Below are positions 18,091-26,174 of a stretch of DNA of 64,000 nucleotides, piece by piece. The notes under the pieces were generated by a model. The model saw nothing but the letters and a program-made list of their open reading frames with translations. It had not been told where the DNA came from and made no database searches. Position 1 is the first letter of the stretch; the number at the start of each line of letters is the position of its first letter. Source of the stretch: JAEUMY01 sp033764435 (GTDB lineage: Bacteria > Pseudomonadota > Gammaproteobacteria > Burkholderiales > Usitatibacteraceae). The position numbers and the translations under genes were made by a program. Location of the stretch: positions 62,001 through 126,000 of the forward strand of contig JANRIX010000012.1 of NCBI GenBank assembly GCA_033764435.1, in the 5' to 3' direction.

Positions 18091-18407
18091 GCGGCGGACT
18101 CTCCTTCGAACACATCACGTTGCTAATGATGGCCTCGGGCGCCTTCGCGCCCTATCTCATCCTGCTTCGCTTTTGCATGAAGCACCTTGCTGGCTGGCAG
18201 CGCCGGCTGGCCATGGCGCCCCTGCCCCTGCTGGCGCTCGTGCTCATCGGCGCCTTCCTGTGGCGCCAGTCCGGCACTTCCGACTCCGGCGTGTTTGCGG
18301 TGGTGGTGTCGGCTGCATCGATCCTGGGCGTTTTTGGCGCGTTTCTGTGCGGGATTCTGCTGATCAAGCACTTTGCGAATCGGGATCGCGCGCCCAGCCA
18401 GCCATGA
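18087..18407 (+). CDS. Small three-helix membrane protein of unknown function
   Basis: 106 residues from a GTG that overlaps the stop of the pteridine reductase gene; its own stop overlaps the ATG of ttcA (ATGA). Three hydrophobic segments are seen, around residues 8-28, 43-62 and 69-94. No motif was recognised. The tight coupling on both sides argues that it is real and translated with its neighbours. Confidence 0.75.
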   Translation: MSGGLSFEHITLLMMASGAFAPYLILLRFCMKHLAGWQRRLAMAPLPLLALVLIGAFLWRQSGTSDSGVFAVVVSAASILGVFGAFLCGILLIKHFANRDRAPSQP

Positions 18408-19330
18408 ACACGACCGCACCCGCCCTCTCGCAAAAGCAGCAATACGAAGCCAACAAGCTGGTAAAGCGCCTGCGCCGCCAGGTGGGCCAGGCCATTGCAG
18501 ACTTCAACATGATCGAAGCCGGCGACAAGGTCATGGTCTGCCTCTCCGGCGGCAAGGACAGCTATGCGCTGCTGGACGTGCTGCTCGCCTTGCGCGAGAG
18601 CGCACCGATCCAATTCGACATCGTCGCGTTCAATCTCGACCAGAAGCATCCGGGCTTTCCGGCGCACGTCCTGCCGGACTATCTGACCAGCCTCGGCATT
18701 CCGTTCCACATCGAGACACAGGACACCTACTCGACCGTGAAGCGGGTGATTCCGGAAGGCAAGACGATGTGCTCGCTCTGTTCACGCCTGCGCCGCGGGA
18801 TCATCTATCGCGTTGCGTCCGAGCTGGGTGCGACCAAGATTGCGCTGGGCCATCACCGCGACGACATGCTGCAGACGCTCTTCCTCAACATGTTCTACGG
18901 CGGCAAGCTGAAGGGCATGCCGCCCAAGCTCATGTCGGACGACGGCAGGCATGTGGTCATCCGCCCGCTGGCCTATGTCGAGGAAACCGACCTGGAAGCG
19001 CTGGCGAATATTCGCAACTTCCCCATCATTCCCTGCGACCTGTGCGGCTCGCAGGACAACCTGCAGCGTCAGCAGGTGAAGCAGATGCTGCGCGAATGGG
19101 AGAAGAAGTTTCCCGGCCGCATCGAGTCCATGTTCCGCGCGCTGCAGAACGTGGTGCCGTCCCATCTCATGGACGGCAATCTCTTCGACTTCAAGGGCGT
19201 GAAGGCCACCGGGGCACCGGACGCGGATGGCGACATCGCGTTCGATGACGACGAAAGCTGCGCCCCCGCCCCGCAAGGTGAGGCGGCCGCGCAGGTCATC
19301 AAGCTCACGCGCGCGGCACCAGCCGAGTAG
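18404..19330 (+). CDS. ttcA: tRNA 2-thiocytidine(32) synthetase
   Basis: 308-residue ATP-dependent thiolase that converts C32 of certain tRNAs to 2-thiocytidine, using an oxygen-sensitive [4Fe-4S] cluster. The PP-loop SGGKDS is at residues about 48-53; the cluster cysteines lie in MCSLCSRLRRG and CDLCGSQ; LGHHRDDMLQTLFLN is conserved. The ATG overlaps the previous stop. A palindrome (19004-19015) encodes ANIR in ALANIRNFPIIPCDLC, right before the second CxxC, at unchanged protein length. The tail beyond LFDFKGV is variable and acidic. Confidence 0.95.
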   Translation: MNTTAPALSQKQQYEANKLVKRLRRQVGQAIADFNMIEAGDKVMVCLSGGKDSYALLDVLLALRESAPIQFDIVAFNLDQKHPGFPAHVLPDYLTSLGIPFHIETQDTYSTVKRVIPEGKTMCSLCSRLRRGIIYRVASELGATKIALGHHRDDMLQTLFLNMFYGGKLKGMPPKLMSDDGRHVVIRPLAYVEETDLEALANIRNFPIIPCDLCGSQDNLQRQQVKQMLREWEKKFPGRIESMFRALQNVVPSHLMDGNLFDFKGVKATGAPDADGDIAFDDDESCAPAPQGEAAAQVIKLTRAAPAE

Positions 19331-19336
19331 GCGGCT

Positions 19337-19723
19337 TCAGCCCGCCGCCTGGGCGTCGCGCTGACCGCGCGTGGCCAGCCGGAACAAACCGTAGAGGACC
19401 ATGAAGGGAATGGCCAGGAGTGCCAGCGCCGGCACCAGCACCGGCACGGCCAGCGCCACGAGCAGCGTCGCAACACCGATCCCGACACACAGCAACAGCA
19501 GCCCAACCCCGGCGAACACGATCGTGAGCAGCACCCCGACCATCAGCATCACCACGCCGACGATGACAACGGCGAGCAGACCGCCGAAGAATCCACCGTG
19601 ATGCAGGTCGTCATCCATGAAGATGATCGGATCGACCGGTGAATGGAGGAAGCCGAACGTGATGAAGAGCGCTGCGATCAGCAGCAGCACGGCGGCGATG
19701 GCAACTTTGCGGGTGTTGGACAT
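19337..19723 (-). CDS. Hydrophobic membrane protein of unknown function
   Basis: 128 residues, mostly apolar. Segments at about 8-27, 47-70, 71-95 and 96-115 could form three or four helices. A short polar loop with FMDDDLHHGGFFGG lies after the first helix. No family was recognised. It is convergent with ttcA (6 bp between stops) and stands upstream of nothing on its own strand, so it is probably a single gene. Confidence 0.65.
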   Translation of the reverse strand: MSNTRKVAIAAVLLLIAALFITFGFLHSPVDPIIFMDDDLHHGGFFGGLLAVVIVGVVMLMVGVLLTIVFAGVGLLLLCVGIGVATLLVALAVPVLVPALALLAIPFMVLYGLFRLATRGQRDAQAAG

Positions 19724-19806
19724 GGCGGGACTCCCCTGTTCTGGTGGCTTGCCCGGGTTTGACGCGGCCGCATCGCGGTTCGGATGTCGGCCCGTGCGGT
19801 CGCCCG

Positions 19807-21159
19807 TCAGCGCCTGCCGGCAACCGGAAGTTTCAGGATGACCGGCGCCACCAGGTCGGCAGCCGGCTGTCCCTTGGGAAATCTATCCCACTGGGCATTG
19901 GCGATGTAGTGAAAGTGGTCACCCACCATAACGCCAAGCGTTGGCTCGGCATGCTCGGGGTGGCTGGACTCCAGCACATCAACGCCCCCCACCTGCCCCG
20001 CTTCGTCCAACCGGATGCGGACCACCCGATGCGGGCGGATGCCGTTCTGGGTGGCGATGAGATCGTTGCCAAATCGGACGAGGCCATCCATGCCCAGCAG
20101 CGAATATTCGCCCGGCGTCTTCACCCGCTCGACCTTGCGCGTGGCGATGTCCACCCGCATCAAGCCCAGCGAATAGTCCGCGACATACAGCCAGTTGCCC
20201 TGGTTGGGAAAGGCCATGCCCTGGGGTGACGCGAACTTGCCCGGGGGAATGAAGGCTTCCAACGCGCCGCCGCTCATGCGCCACAGCCCGCCCTGCTCCG
20301 CCTCGGACACGATGACCCGGCCCGATGAGCTCACCACCAAATCGCCGAACACCCGAGCCTTTCCGGCTTCGCGCGGTGGCTCGAAGCGCTTCAGGACCTT
20401 CCCGGTGTCGAGATCAAACTGGATGAGCGCGGTGCGGCCACGATCGGCCGCATCCAGGTCCTTCGTCTGCTCGATGGCCGCAGTCGTGGCCCACAGGTGG
20501 CGCCGCTCCGCATCCACCCTGAGCGCCAGCACGCTCCACAGGCCATCGTCACGGCCCTTGCCGAACACGGCTTCGGTGCCATCGGCGCGCCGCGCGATGA
20601 TCTTGCGCTGGTGCACGCTGGCGATGTAGAAGGTGTTGGTCTTCGCATCATGTGCCAGACCTTCTGGAAGCAGATCGCGCTCGGTGAGCCGGAATGCAAC
20701 CTCGCTCACCACCTTCGGCTGCAAATTGGCGGCGAATGCCTCGACGGCGGCAGTCCAGCCGGCCGCCTCGCGAATACTCGCAAAGTCCGGATCGCCCTCG
20801 AGGCGAAAGAACAAGCCCTGCGCCGCAACGCGCTTCAACAGCCGGAGCGCTTCGTCCACCTCTCCCTTGCGGGCCAGCGCGCCCGCGAGGCGAAACTGCG
20901 CGCCGGGTTGATCCGGACGCAGGCGCACCACCTCCCGCAAGAGGCGAACATATTCATCAACGTCATCACGCTGGCGCGCGGCGGCGGCCTCCGCAAAAAC
21001 CTTGCGTGAGGCGGCGACGGCTTCAAGCGACTGCGGCGCAGGCTGCGCCGCTGCCGGCAGGGCCAGGAGGCTGACCGCACCGACAGCCAGCAGATAACGG
21101 CACGCCGCCGACAGGCGACGCACCGCGATTGCGAATATTCGCAAGCCGTGCGACCGCAC
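19807..21159 (-). CDS. Secreted TPR and NHL/SMP-30-like beta-propeller protein
   Basis: 450 residues from a GTG directly after the M48 peptidase stop (TAG-GTG). A signal peptide ends near LLALPAAA-QP (about residue 38). Residues about 45-115 form TPR-like helices (DEYVRLLREVVRLRPDQPGAQFRLAGALARKGEVDEA in outline). The rest has repeated strand motifs typical of SMP-30/NHL propellers (DLLPEGLAHDAKTNTFYIAS, FASPQGMAFPNQGNWLYVADYS). Substrate or partner is unknown. Two exact palindromes: 20100-20111 (EYS) and 21131-21142 (RIFA, in the signal peptide). Third gene of the SH3-M48 operon. Confidence 0.7.
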   Translation of the reverse strand: MRSHGLRIFAIAVRRLSAACRYLLAVGAVSLLALPAAAQPAPQSLEAVAASRKVFAEAAAARQRDDVDEYVRLLREVVRLRPDQPGAQFRLAGALARKGEVDEALRLLKRVAAQGLFFRLEGDPDFASIREAAGWTAAVEAFAANLQPKVVSEVAFRLTERDLLPEGLAHDAKTNTFYIASVHQRKIIARRADGTEAVFGKGRDDGLWSVLALRVDAERRHLWATTAAIEQTKDLDAADRGRTALIQFDLDTGKVLKRFEPPREAGKARVFGDLVVSSSGRVIVSEAEQGGLWRMSGGALEAFIPPGKFASPQGMAFPNQGNWLYVADYSLGLMRVDIATRKVERVKTPGEYSLLGMDGLVRFGNDLIATQNGIRPHRVVRIRLDEAGQVGGVDVLESSHPEHAEPTLGVMVGDHFHYIANAQWDRFPKGQPAADLVAPVILKLPVAGRR

Positions 21160-22221
21160 CTACTTGCCGGGCGCGGTCTTGGGCGCGGCGGCGGGTGCCG
21201 GCTTGGGTGCGGGTGTCGGGGCTTTGGCCGGTGAACGCGCCGCCGGCGGGCGCGCGGCCGGTGCACGCTGCTGCGGCGCCGCCTGCGGTGCCGCGCGGCC
21301 CAGAGCGGCCGCGAATCGCGCGGCGCCCTGGTCACCGTTCTGGTAGCGGTCCAGCGTGGATGCGATCTTTTCCAGCTCCGAGATGCGATCCGACGGCGAC
21401 GGATGGGTCTTGTTGATCAGCGCGAAGAACGGACTGTCCTTGGCCAGCGATTCCATCATCTGCAGCACGCTGATGAAGCCGTAGGGATCGTAGCCCGCGC
21501 GCGCGGCGATGATGACGCCGATCCGGTCCGCGTCATATTCAAGGCTGCGATCGAGGGGTCGGGCGTAAAAGCCGTCGACGATCAAACCGGCGATCGCCTC
21601 GGGTCCACCCACTGCAGATGCGGCGAGTTGCGTGCCGGCGCCGGCCTTGGAAAGCGCTCGCTCTCCAGCAATCTGCCCCACACCTTTCAGCAAGCCTGAT
21701 TTACCCATGGCTGCAATGGCTTCCAACTGATGCTTCTGCAGGACATGCGCAATCTCATGCGCCAGCACGCCCGCCAACTCGGATTCGCTGTTGAGTCGAT
21801 TCAGCAAGCCGCTGGTCATCAGGATCTGGCCGCCTGGTGCCGCGAAGGCATTCACATGTTCGTTGTCGAGCACACCAAATCGCCACGGCAGATTGGGCCG
21901 CTCCGTTTGCGAAGCCAGCCAGCGTCCTACCTGATTGACGTAACGCTGCACACCCGGATTGGGCAGCAATGGCGCTGCACCCAGCAATCCTTGGGCGAGA
22001 TCCTCGCCCAGCTGGATCTCTTCAGGCTCCGTATAGGTCTTTGTGGCCGCCTGGGCGGACTCAGCCAATTGCGACACCTGATTGGTTGTCACCGACAGCC
22101 CACCCGGCAACGGAATCGGAATGCCACCCGGCACATTCGGCATGCCCGCACAACCCGCCAGCAGCGCCAGCGCGAGTGCGCCCGCACCCAGCTTTGCCAC
22201 GCTCAGTGTCCGCGCGTTCAT
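21160..22221 (-). CDS. M48-family metalloprotease lipoprotein (BepA-like)
   Basis: 353 residues. The signal peptide ends in the lipobox LLAGC. The zinc protease motif is VLAHEIAHVLQKH, with the downstream glutamate ligand in LEYDADRIGVIIAARAGYDP, which matches Oma1/LoiP/BepA-type peptidases working on outer-membrane protein quality control. The C-terminal 50 residues are Pro/Ala-rich and low complexity. The start overlaps the SH3 gene stop (ATGA), so translation is coupled. Peptidase activity is well supported; the substrate is inference. Confidence 0.9.
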   Translation of the reverse strand: MNARTLSVAKLGAGALALALLAGCAGMPNVPGGIPIPLPGGLSVTTNQVSQLAESAQAATKTYTEPEEIQLGEDLAQGLLGAAPLLPNPGVQRYVNQVGRWLASQTERPNLPWRFGVLDNEHVNAFAAPGGQILMTSGLLNRLNSESELAGVLAHEIAHVLQKHQLEAIAAMGKSGLLKGVGQIAGERALSKAGAGTQLAASAVGGPEAIAGLIVDGFYARPLDRSLEYDADRIGVIIAARAGYDPYGFISVLQMMESLAKDSPFFALINKTHPSPSDRISELEKIASTLDRYQNGDQGAARFAAALGRAAPQAAPQQRAPAARPPAARSPAKAPTPAPKPAPAAAPKTAPGK

Positions 22222-22769
22222 TTCCCACCTCCCGGGATCGGATTGCCGTTGGCATCGACATAGGCCACGGTCTGGGGATTGAGCCGCGCGCGCTGGGCGG
22301 CGGCCTGCGCGTCAGCCTTGCTCACGGCATAGGACTTCATCTTGTTGAATTCAGCGGGGTTGGGCTTGGCGTTCTTCATTTCCTCTTCCGACAGGCCGCG
22401 GATGCCAACCGTGGAGATGGTCTTGGGCGGCTCGCGGCGCACGGGGGAGAAGAGGCTTCCCAATCCGCCAAGGAAACTTCCGCCGGAGGACGACTCGGAA
22501 ATGTTGCCCTTCATGCTGATGTGGAATGACCGCACCCAGCCGGTCTTCTTGTCGCCGGTCTGCACGCGAATCCAGCCGCTGGAACGACCGATGTCGACGA
22601 TTGCCGTGTCCCGCGGCAGGCTCGCGACGGTGGCCGCGTCGCTGCGCGGGTCGGCCTTCAGTTCAGTTGCGCGATTGGTGGTGCCGACAGCCTGGGCCCA
22701 GGCCAGCGGCGTGGCCGAGGCGGCGAGCAGAAAGACTGCAAGCAGCCGGAGCGGATGGAAAGCGTTCAT
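22218..22769 (-). CDS. Secreted bacterial SH3-domain protein
   Basis: 183 residues from the ATG at 22767-22769, which gives a clean signal peptide (LLAVFLLAASATPLAWA-QA). Residues about 30-85 form a bacterial SH3 domain (ATELKADPRSDAATVASLP, then GWIRVQTGDKKTGWVRSFH). A conserved region around GLSEEEMKNAKPNPAEFNKM follows, then a short tail. Likely binds peptidoglycan or protein in the periplasm. First gene of the operon with the M48 peptidase and the propeller protein. Confidence 0.75.
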   Translation of the reverse strand: MNAFHPLRLLAVFLLAASATPLAWAQAVGTTNRATELKADPRSDAATVASLPRDTAIVDIGRSSGWIRVQTGDKKTGWVRSFHISMKGNISESSSGGSFLGGLGSLFSPVRREPPKTISTVGIRGLSEEEMKNAKPNPAEFNKMKSYAVSKADAQAAAQRARLNPQTVAYVDANGNPIPGGGK

Positions 22770-22948
22770 GGATGTGCTCACCGGCGGGCGCCGGCGACTC
22801 CTCGTTGTGACTTGTGAGGGCATTATGCACCCGCAGCCCGGCCTTGCTCCACCCCGATCCCATGAAAGCGCGAAGGGCTGCCCCGAACAGGCATCAGGGA
22901 TTTCCCGATACCCGACGGTGCAGCCCGTCGATGTGGGTGCAGCGGCTG

Positions 22949-23380
22949 TTACTGAATGGTCAGCTTGCGCGCCGTGGTCACGGCCTTCTTGGGCAGCGTG
23001 AGTTTCAGCACGCCATCCTCATACTTCGCGGCAGCGCCCGACTCGTCGATTTCCTGCGCCAGCGCAAAGCGGCGGGTGGTCTTGCCGTAGAAGCGCTCGG
23101 TGCGCAACACACGTTCACCTTCCTTCACTTCCTTCTCGTTCTTCACCTCGGCAGTGATGCTGACCTCGTTGCCGTCGATGGCGACATGGATGTCCTCTTT
23201 CTTCACGCCCGGGATGGCGGCATCGACGGCGTAGGACTTCTCGTCCTCGCGCACATCGATGCGAATCTCGGACGTGTTGCCCACCGTGGCACGATCCGGG
23301 CTCAACACGGGGCGGAAAAAGCCGGCGAAGAAGTCATCGAGACGATCGGCGGCGGGGTCAAAGCGAACCAGTGTATTCAT
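22949..23380 (-). CDS. Small heat shock protein (Hsp20/alpha-crystallin family)
   Basis: 143-residue holdase chaperone. The alpha-crystallin domain runs from about residue 38 (SEIRIDVREDEKSYAVDAAIPGVKKEDIHV) to VLKLTLPKKA, with the usual short basic end TTARKLTIQ. The ATG at 23378-23380 follows AGGAGA. A sigma-32-like promoter lies upstream on the same strand. Divergent from the ECF sigma factor gene. Confidence 0.93.
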   Translation of the reverse strand: MNTLVRFDPAADRLDDFFAGFFRPVLSPDRATVGNTSEIRIDVREDEKSYAVDAAIPGVKKEDIHVAIDGNEVSITAEVKNEKEVKEGERVLRTERFYGKTTRRFALAQEIDESGAAAKYEDGVLKLTLPKKAVTTARKLTIQ

Positions 23381-23448
23381 GATGGTCTCCTGTCTGGGCT
23401 GTTTCAGCCCGGCCCGATCCACTCGGATGGCCTGGCTGGTCACGACGT

Positions 23449-23466
23449 GGCACCCGATCGGGTGCC
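23449..23466. repeat. 18-bp perfect palindrome in the hsp20 leader
   Basis: GGCACCCGATCGGGTGCC reads the same on both strands. It lies about 70 bases upstream of hsp20, a few bases downstream of the predicted sigma-32 promoter, so it would form a hairpin near the 5' end of the mRNA or act as an operator. Confidence 0.6.
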
Positions 23467-23478
23467 TCCTGCGAATGA

Positions 23479-23506
23479 ATCTAGGGTCGGCCGGAGAAGT
23501 TTCAAG
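23479..23506 (-). promoter_or_regulatory. Sigma-32-type promoter for hsp20
   Basis: On the leftward strand CTTGAAA (23506-23500) is followed after 13 bases by CCCTAGAT (23486-23479). This matches the heat-shock promoter pattern CTTGAAA then CCCCATNT. Distance to the hsp20 start is about 100 bases. Confidence 0.6.
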
Positions 23507-23601
23507 CCCCGGCCGTGAATGCATGTTGATCCGGCACAAATTGCCGCATCGCGGCCGCCGGAAGATTGCCGCCCGGCCCAGAGCCGCGCTACAGTCGCGC
23601 C

Positions 23602-24207
23602 ATGAACGATCGCCCCGCGCCCGCCCATGCACCCACCTTTGCCGATGTCGAGTCGCACCGCGACTACCTCATCCGCTATGCCCGCGCCCAGCTGCGCGAT
23701 ACAGCCCAGGCAGAGGAAGTGGTGCAGGAGGCGCTGCTGGCGGCGCTGGAAGGCTTGAAGGGCTTCAGCGGCAAGTCGGCGCTGCGCACCTGGCTTACCG
23801 CCATCCTGCGATTCAAGATCATCGACCTGCAGCGGGAACTCTCGGCCGAGCGAGCCCAGCGTCTGGTGCCGCAGGATGAGATCGAATCCGCAGAGTCCTT
23901 CTTCGACGACCTCTTCAGCCTGGATGGCCACCGCGTCACGCCCACGGAGGCGTGGCAACAGCCGGACAAAGCGCTGGAGGAGAAAGCCTTCTTCGCCGCG
24001 CTGGAAAAGTGCATGGACCGTCTGCCGCCGACCACCGGGCGCGTGTTCTTCAAACGCGATGTGCTGGGCCATGACACCGAGACCATCTGTAAGGAAGAAG
24101 GCATCACCCCGTCCAATTGCTGGGTCATGCTGCACCGTGCCCGATTGGGTTTGCGGGAATGCCTGAACCAGACCTGGTTCGCCGGGTCGGAGGGAGATCG
24201 ATCGTGA
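23602..24207 (+). CDS. ECF-type RNA polymerase sigma factor
   Basis: 201 residues. Region 2 is DYLIRYARAQLRDTAQAEEVVQEALLAALEGL and region 4 covers LPPTTGRVFFKRDVLGHDTETICKEEGITPSNCWVMLHRARLGLRECL, with an extended linker containing FFDDLFSLDGHRVTPTEAW. This linker and the SNCWVMLHRARLGLRECL ending resemble ECF factors paired with very small zinc-finger proteins. The downstream gene overlaps by 4 bases (GTGA). The bufferin operon starts about 350 bp downstream, so control of that locus is plausible but not shown. Confidence 0.88.
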   Translation: MNDRPAPAHAPTFADVESHRDYLIRYARAQLRDTAQAEEVVQEALLAALEGLKGFSGKSALRTWLTAILRFKIIDLQRELSAERAQRLVPQDEIESAESFFDDLFSLDGHRVTPTEAWQQPDKALEEKAFFAALEKCMDRLPPTTGRVFFKRDVLGHDTETICKEEGITPSNCWVMLHRARLGLRECLNQTWFAGSEGDRS

Positions 24208-24398
24208 CGGATGAATTGAATTGCAAGGAGGCCACGCGCCTGTTGCTGGAGGCGGAAGAACGCAGCCTGTCAGCGGCCGAACTGGCGGCGCTCGATTACC
24301 ACCTCGCCGAATGCCTTTGCTGCCGGAACATGAAGGCGCAATTCAGCTTCCTCAAGCGGGCATTGGATCGATACGCCAAGGCGGGGCCGCCCGGCTGA
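24204..24398 (+). CDS. Small zinc-finger protein, probable anti-sigma factor
   Basis: 64 residues from a GTG that overlaps the sigma factor stop. It has a Cys near the start (LNCKEATRLLLEAEERSL) and a zf-HC2-like HxxxCxCC cluster (DYHLAECLCCRNM), the zinc-binding pattern of soluble anti-sigma factors. There is no transmembrane segment. Coupled translation with the ECF factor supports a regulatory pair. Confidence 0.75.
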   Translation: MTDELNCKEATRLLLEAEERSLSAAELAALDYHLAECLCCRNMKAQFSFLKRALDRYAKAGPPG

Positions 24399-24558
24399 CG
24401 CATCCGTTGGCAGTCGCCAGACGTAAGGGCTCGCGTGGACTGAAAGAATCGCGTGGCCCGGTTTCGGTACTTGATTGCATTGCAACACAGGCAGCATGGG
24501 CAACACCGGCAGCACAGGCATAAAATGTGAATCGACTCCGCCACGAACAGGACACACC

Positions 24559-24855
24559 ATGAGCACCGTTTCGACATCCGCCAAGCCACTTCTCGCCGCT
24601 GCCATCGCCGGACTGGTCTCGCTGTCTGCCATCGTGCCTTCCGGCGACGCGCAGGCGCAGGACAAGAAGCCGGAACGCGAGAAGTGTTACGGCATCGCCA
24701 AGAAGGGCCAGAACGATTGCGGCACCGCCCGCCACACCTGCGCCGGCAAGGCGAAGAAGGACAACGAGCCGGACGAATGGAAGTACGTGCCGAAGGGCAC
24801 GTGCGAAAAGATGGGGGGCAGCCTGAAGCCGGGCAAGCCCGCCGATTCCAAGTAA
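24559..24855 (+). CDS. bufA1: Bufferin precursor 1 (DUF2282 family, copper-binding RiPP)
   Basis: 98 residues. Signal peptide to about residue 34 (LLAAAIAGLVSLSAI, then GDAQAQ). The mature part has four cysteines in the DUF2282 pattern: EKCYGIAKKGQNDCG, HTCAGKA and KGTCEKMGG. DUF2282 proteins encoded beside DUF692 and DUF2063 genes are bufferins: precursors whose cysteines are oxidised to thiooxazole rings by the DUF692 enzyme and which sequester copper after export. The ATG at 24559 was chosen because it places the signal peptide first; an upstream in-frame ATG at 24475 would add 28 unlikely residues. Paralogue of the next gene. Confidence 0.9.
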   Translation: MSTVSTSAKPLLAAAIAGLVSLSAIVPSGDAQAQDKKPEREKCYGIAKKGQNDCGTARHTCAGKAKKDNEPDEWKYVPKGTCEKMGGSLKPGKPADSK

Positions 24856-24919
24856 ACAACCCCGCTTGACCTCCCGCACCTGCGGCGAACTGGCCGCACA
24901 GCCACCGAAAGGACTCACC

Positions 24920-25222
24920 ATGCAACGCAACAAGACCCTGCTTTCCACCGCCATCGCCGGCCTGCTCGCAGTCGGCGTCTCCGGCGCCGTCGCCGCCCAG
25001 GACAAGCCCGCACCGAAGGAAAAGTGCTACGGCATTGCCAAGAAGGCCCAGAACGATTGCGGCACGTCCAAGCATTCCTGCGCCGGCAAGGCCACCACCG
25101 ACAACGATCCGGAGGAGTGGAAGTTCGTCGCGAAGGGCACCTGCGAAAAGGCAGGCGGCAAGTTGACCAAGCCGGGCGCCGACAAGGCCAAGGCAGACGA
25201 CAAGCCCAGCATGAAGTATTGA
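24920..25222 (+). CDS. bufA2: Bufferin precursor 2 (DUF2282 family, copper-binding RiPP)
   Basis: 100 residues; signal peptide LLSTAIAGLLAVGVSGAVAA-QD, then the same four-cysteine layout as the first precursor (EKCYGIAKKAQNDCG, HSCAGKA, KGTCEKAGG). The two mature parts are near-identical up to the last cysteine and differ in the Lys/Pro-rich tail, which indicates tandem duplication. The ATG at 24920 follows AAAGGA. A strong hairpin terminator follows 24 bases after the stop, before the maturation genes. Confidence 0.9.
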   Translation: MQRNKTLLSTAIAGLLAVGVSGAVAAQDKPAPKEKCYGIAKKAQNDCGTSKHSCAGKATTDNDPEEWKFVAKGTCEKAGGKLTKPGADKAKADDKPSMKY

Positions 25223-25245
25223 TCGGCCCGTCGAAGTTGGGTCCA

Positions 25246-25280
25246 CGAAAAAGCCGTGCCCTGCACGGCTTTTTCGTTTT
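25246..25280 (+). terminator. Intrinsic terminator between bufferin precursors and maturation genes
   Basis: CGAAAAAGCCGTGC (25246-25259) pairs with GCACGGCTTTTTCG (25263-25276) around a 3-base loop and is followed by more T residues. It lies 23 bases past the bufA2 stop and 10 bases before the bufB start. Partial read-through would make far more precursor mRNA than enzyme mRNA. Confidence 0.88.
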
Positions 25281-25289
25281 TGCCAGACT

Positions 25290-26174
25290 GTGGTCATGTC
25301 CCACCTACATTCCCCGCATGCGCCTGACTCGCAGACAGCCGGTATCGGCCTGCGCAGCGACCACTATCGCGCCTTCGCCGAGGCCCGGCCAGCGGTCGGG
25401 TTTCTGGAAGTGCACAGCGAAAACTATTTCGGCGAGGGCGGCCAGCCTCTGGATTGGCTCTTGCGCATTCGCCGCGACCACGCGGTATCGCTGCATGGCG
25501 TGGGCATGAGTCTGGGCAGCGCCGATGGGCTGGACGTGCGGCATCTGGACAAACTGGTGCGTCTCGTCGACCGGGTCGAGCCCGCACTGGTGTCCGACCA
25601 CCTCTGCTGGGGTCGGATCGCTGGCACGCACCTGAATGATCTGCTGCCGCTTCCCTTCACCGAGGAGGCGCTGGCGGTGGTCTGTCGCCATGTTGACGAG
25701 GTGCAGACCCGGCTCGGGCGTCAGTTCCTGGTGGAGAACGTGTCGTCCTATCTCACCTGGCAAGACAGCACGCTGGAAGAAGCCGAATTCGTCGCCGAGG
25801 TGGCGCGCCGCACGGGCTGCGGGCTGCTGGTGGACGTGAACAACATCCACGTCAACGCAGTGAATCACGGGCTGGACGCGCAGGCCTTTCTGGCGGCACT
25901 GCCCGTCGACGCGGTGAAGGAGATCCATCTCGCCGGGTTCACCGAGTACGAGCAGGACGAACCGGACGCAGCACGGCTCCTCATCGACACGCACGGCGCG
26001 CCGGTCGCAGCCGACGTGTGGGCGCTGTATGCCAAGGCGCTGGACCGTTTTGGCCCCATCCCCACGCTGATCGAGTGGGATACCGACATTCCGCCGCTGC
26101 CGGTGCTGCTGGCCGAAGCCGCCAAGGCCAGCGAACACCTGGCCCGCCATCATGCTCGCCGCGCTGCAGCGTGA
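25290..26174 (+). CDS. bufB: MNIO-family bufferin maturase (DUF692)
   Basis: TIM-barrel multinuclear non-heme iron oxidase of 294 residues from GTG 25290 (292 from ATG 25296). Typical family segments are GIGLRSDHY, FLEVHSENYFGEGG, LHGVGMSLGS, VSDHLCWGRI, LVENVSSYL, LLVDVNNIHVNAVNHG, IHLAGF and LIEWDTDIPPLPVL; their His, Glu, Asp and Asn residues build the iron site. In characterised relatives the enzyme turns precursor cysteines into thiooxazoles. It overlaps bufC by 23 bases. Confidence 0.93.
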   Translation: MVMSHLHSPHAPDSQTAGIGLRSDHYRAFAEARPAVGFLEVHSENYFGEGGQPLDWLLRIRRDHAVSLHGVGMSLGSADGLDVRHLDKLVRLVDRVEPALVSDHLCWGRIAGTHLNDLLPLPFTEEALAVVCRHVDEVQTRLGRQFLVENVSSYLTWQDSTLEEAEFVAEVARRTGCGLLVDVNNIHVNAVNHGLDAQAFLAALPVDAVKEIHLAGFTEYEQDEPDAARLLIDTHGAPVAADVWALYAKALDRFGPIPTLIEWDTDIPPLPVLLAEAAKASEHLARHHARRAAA

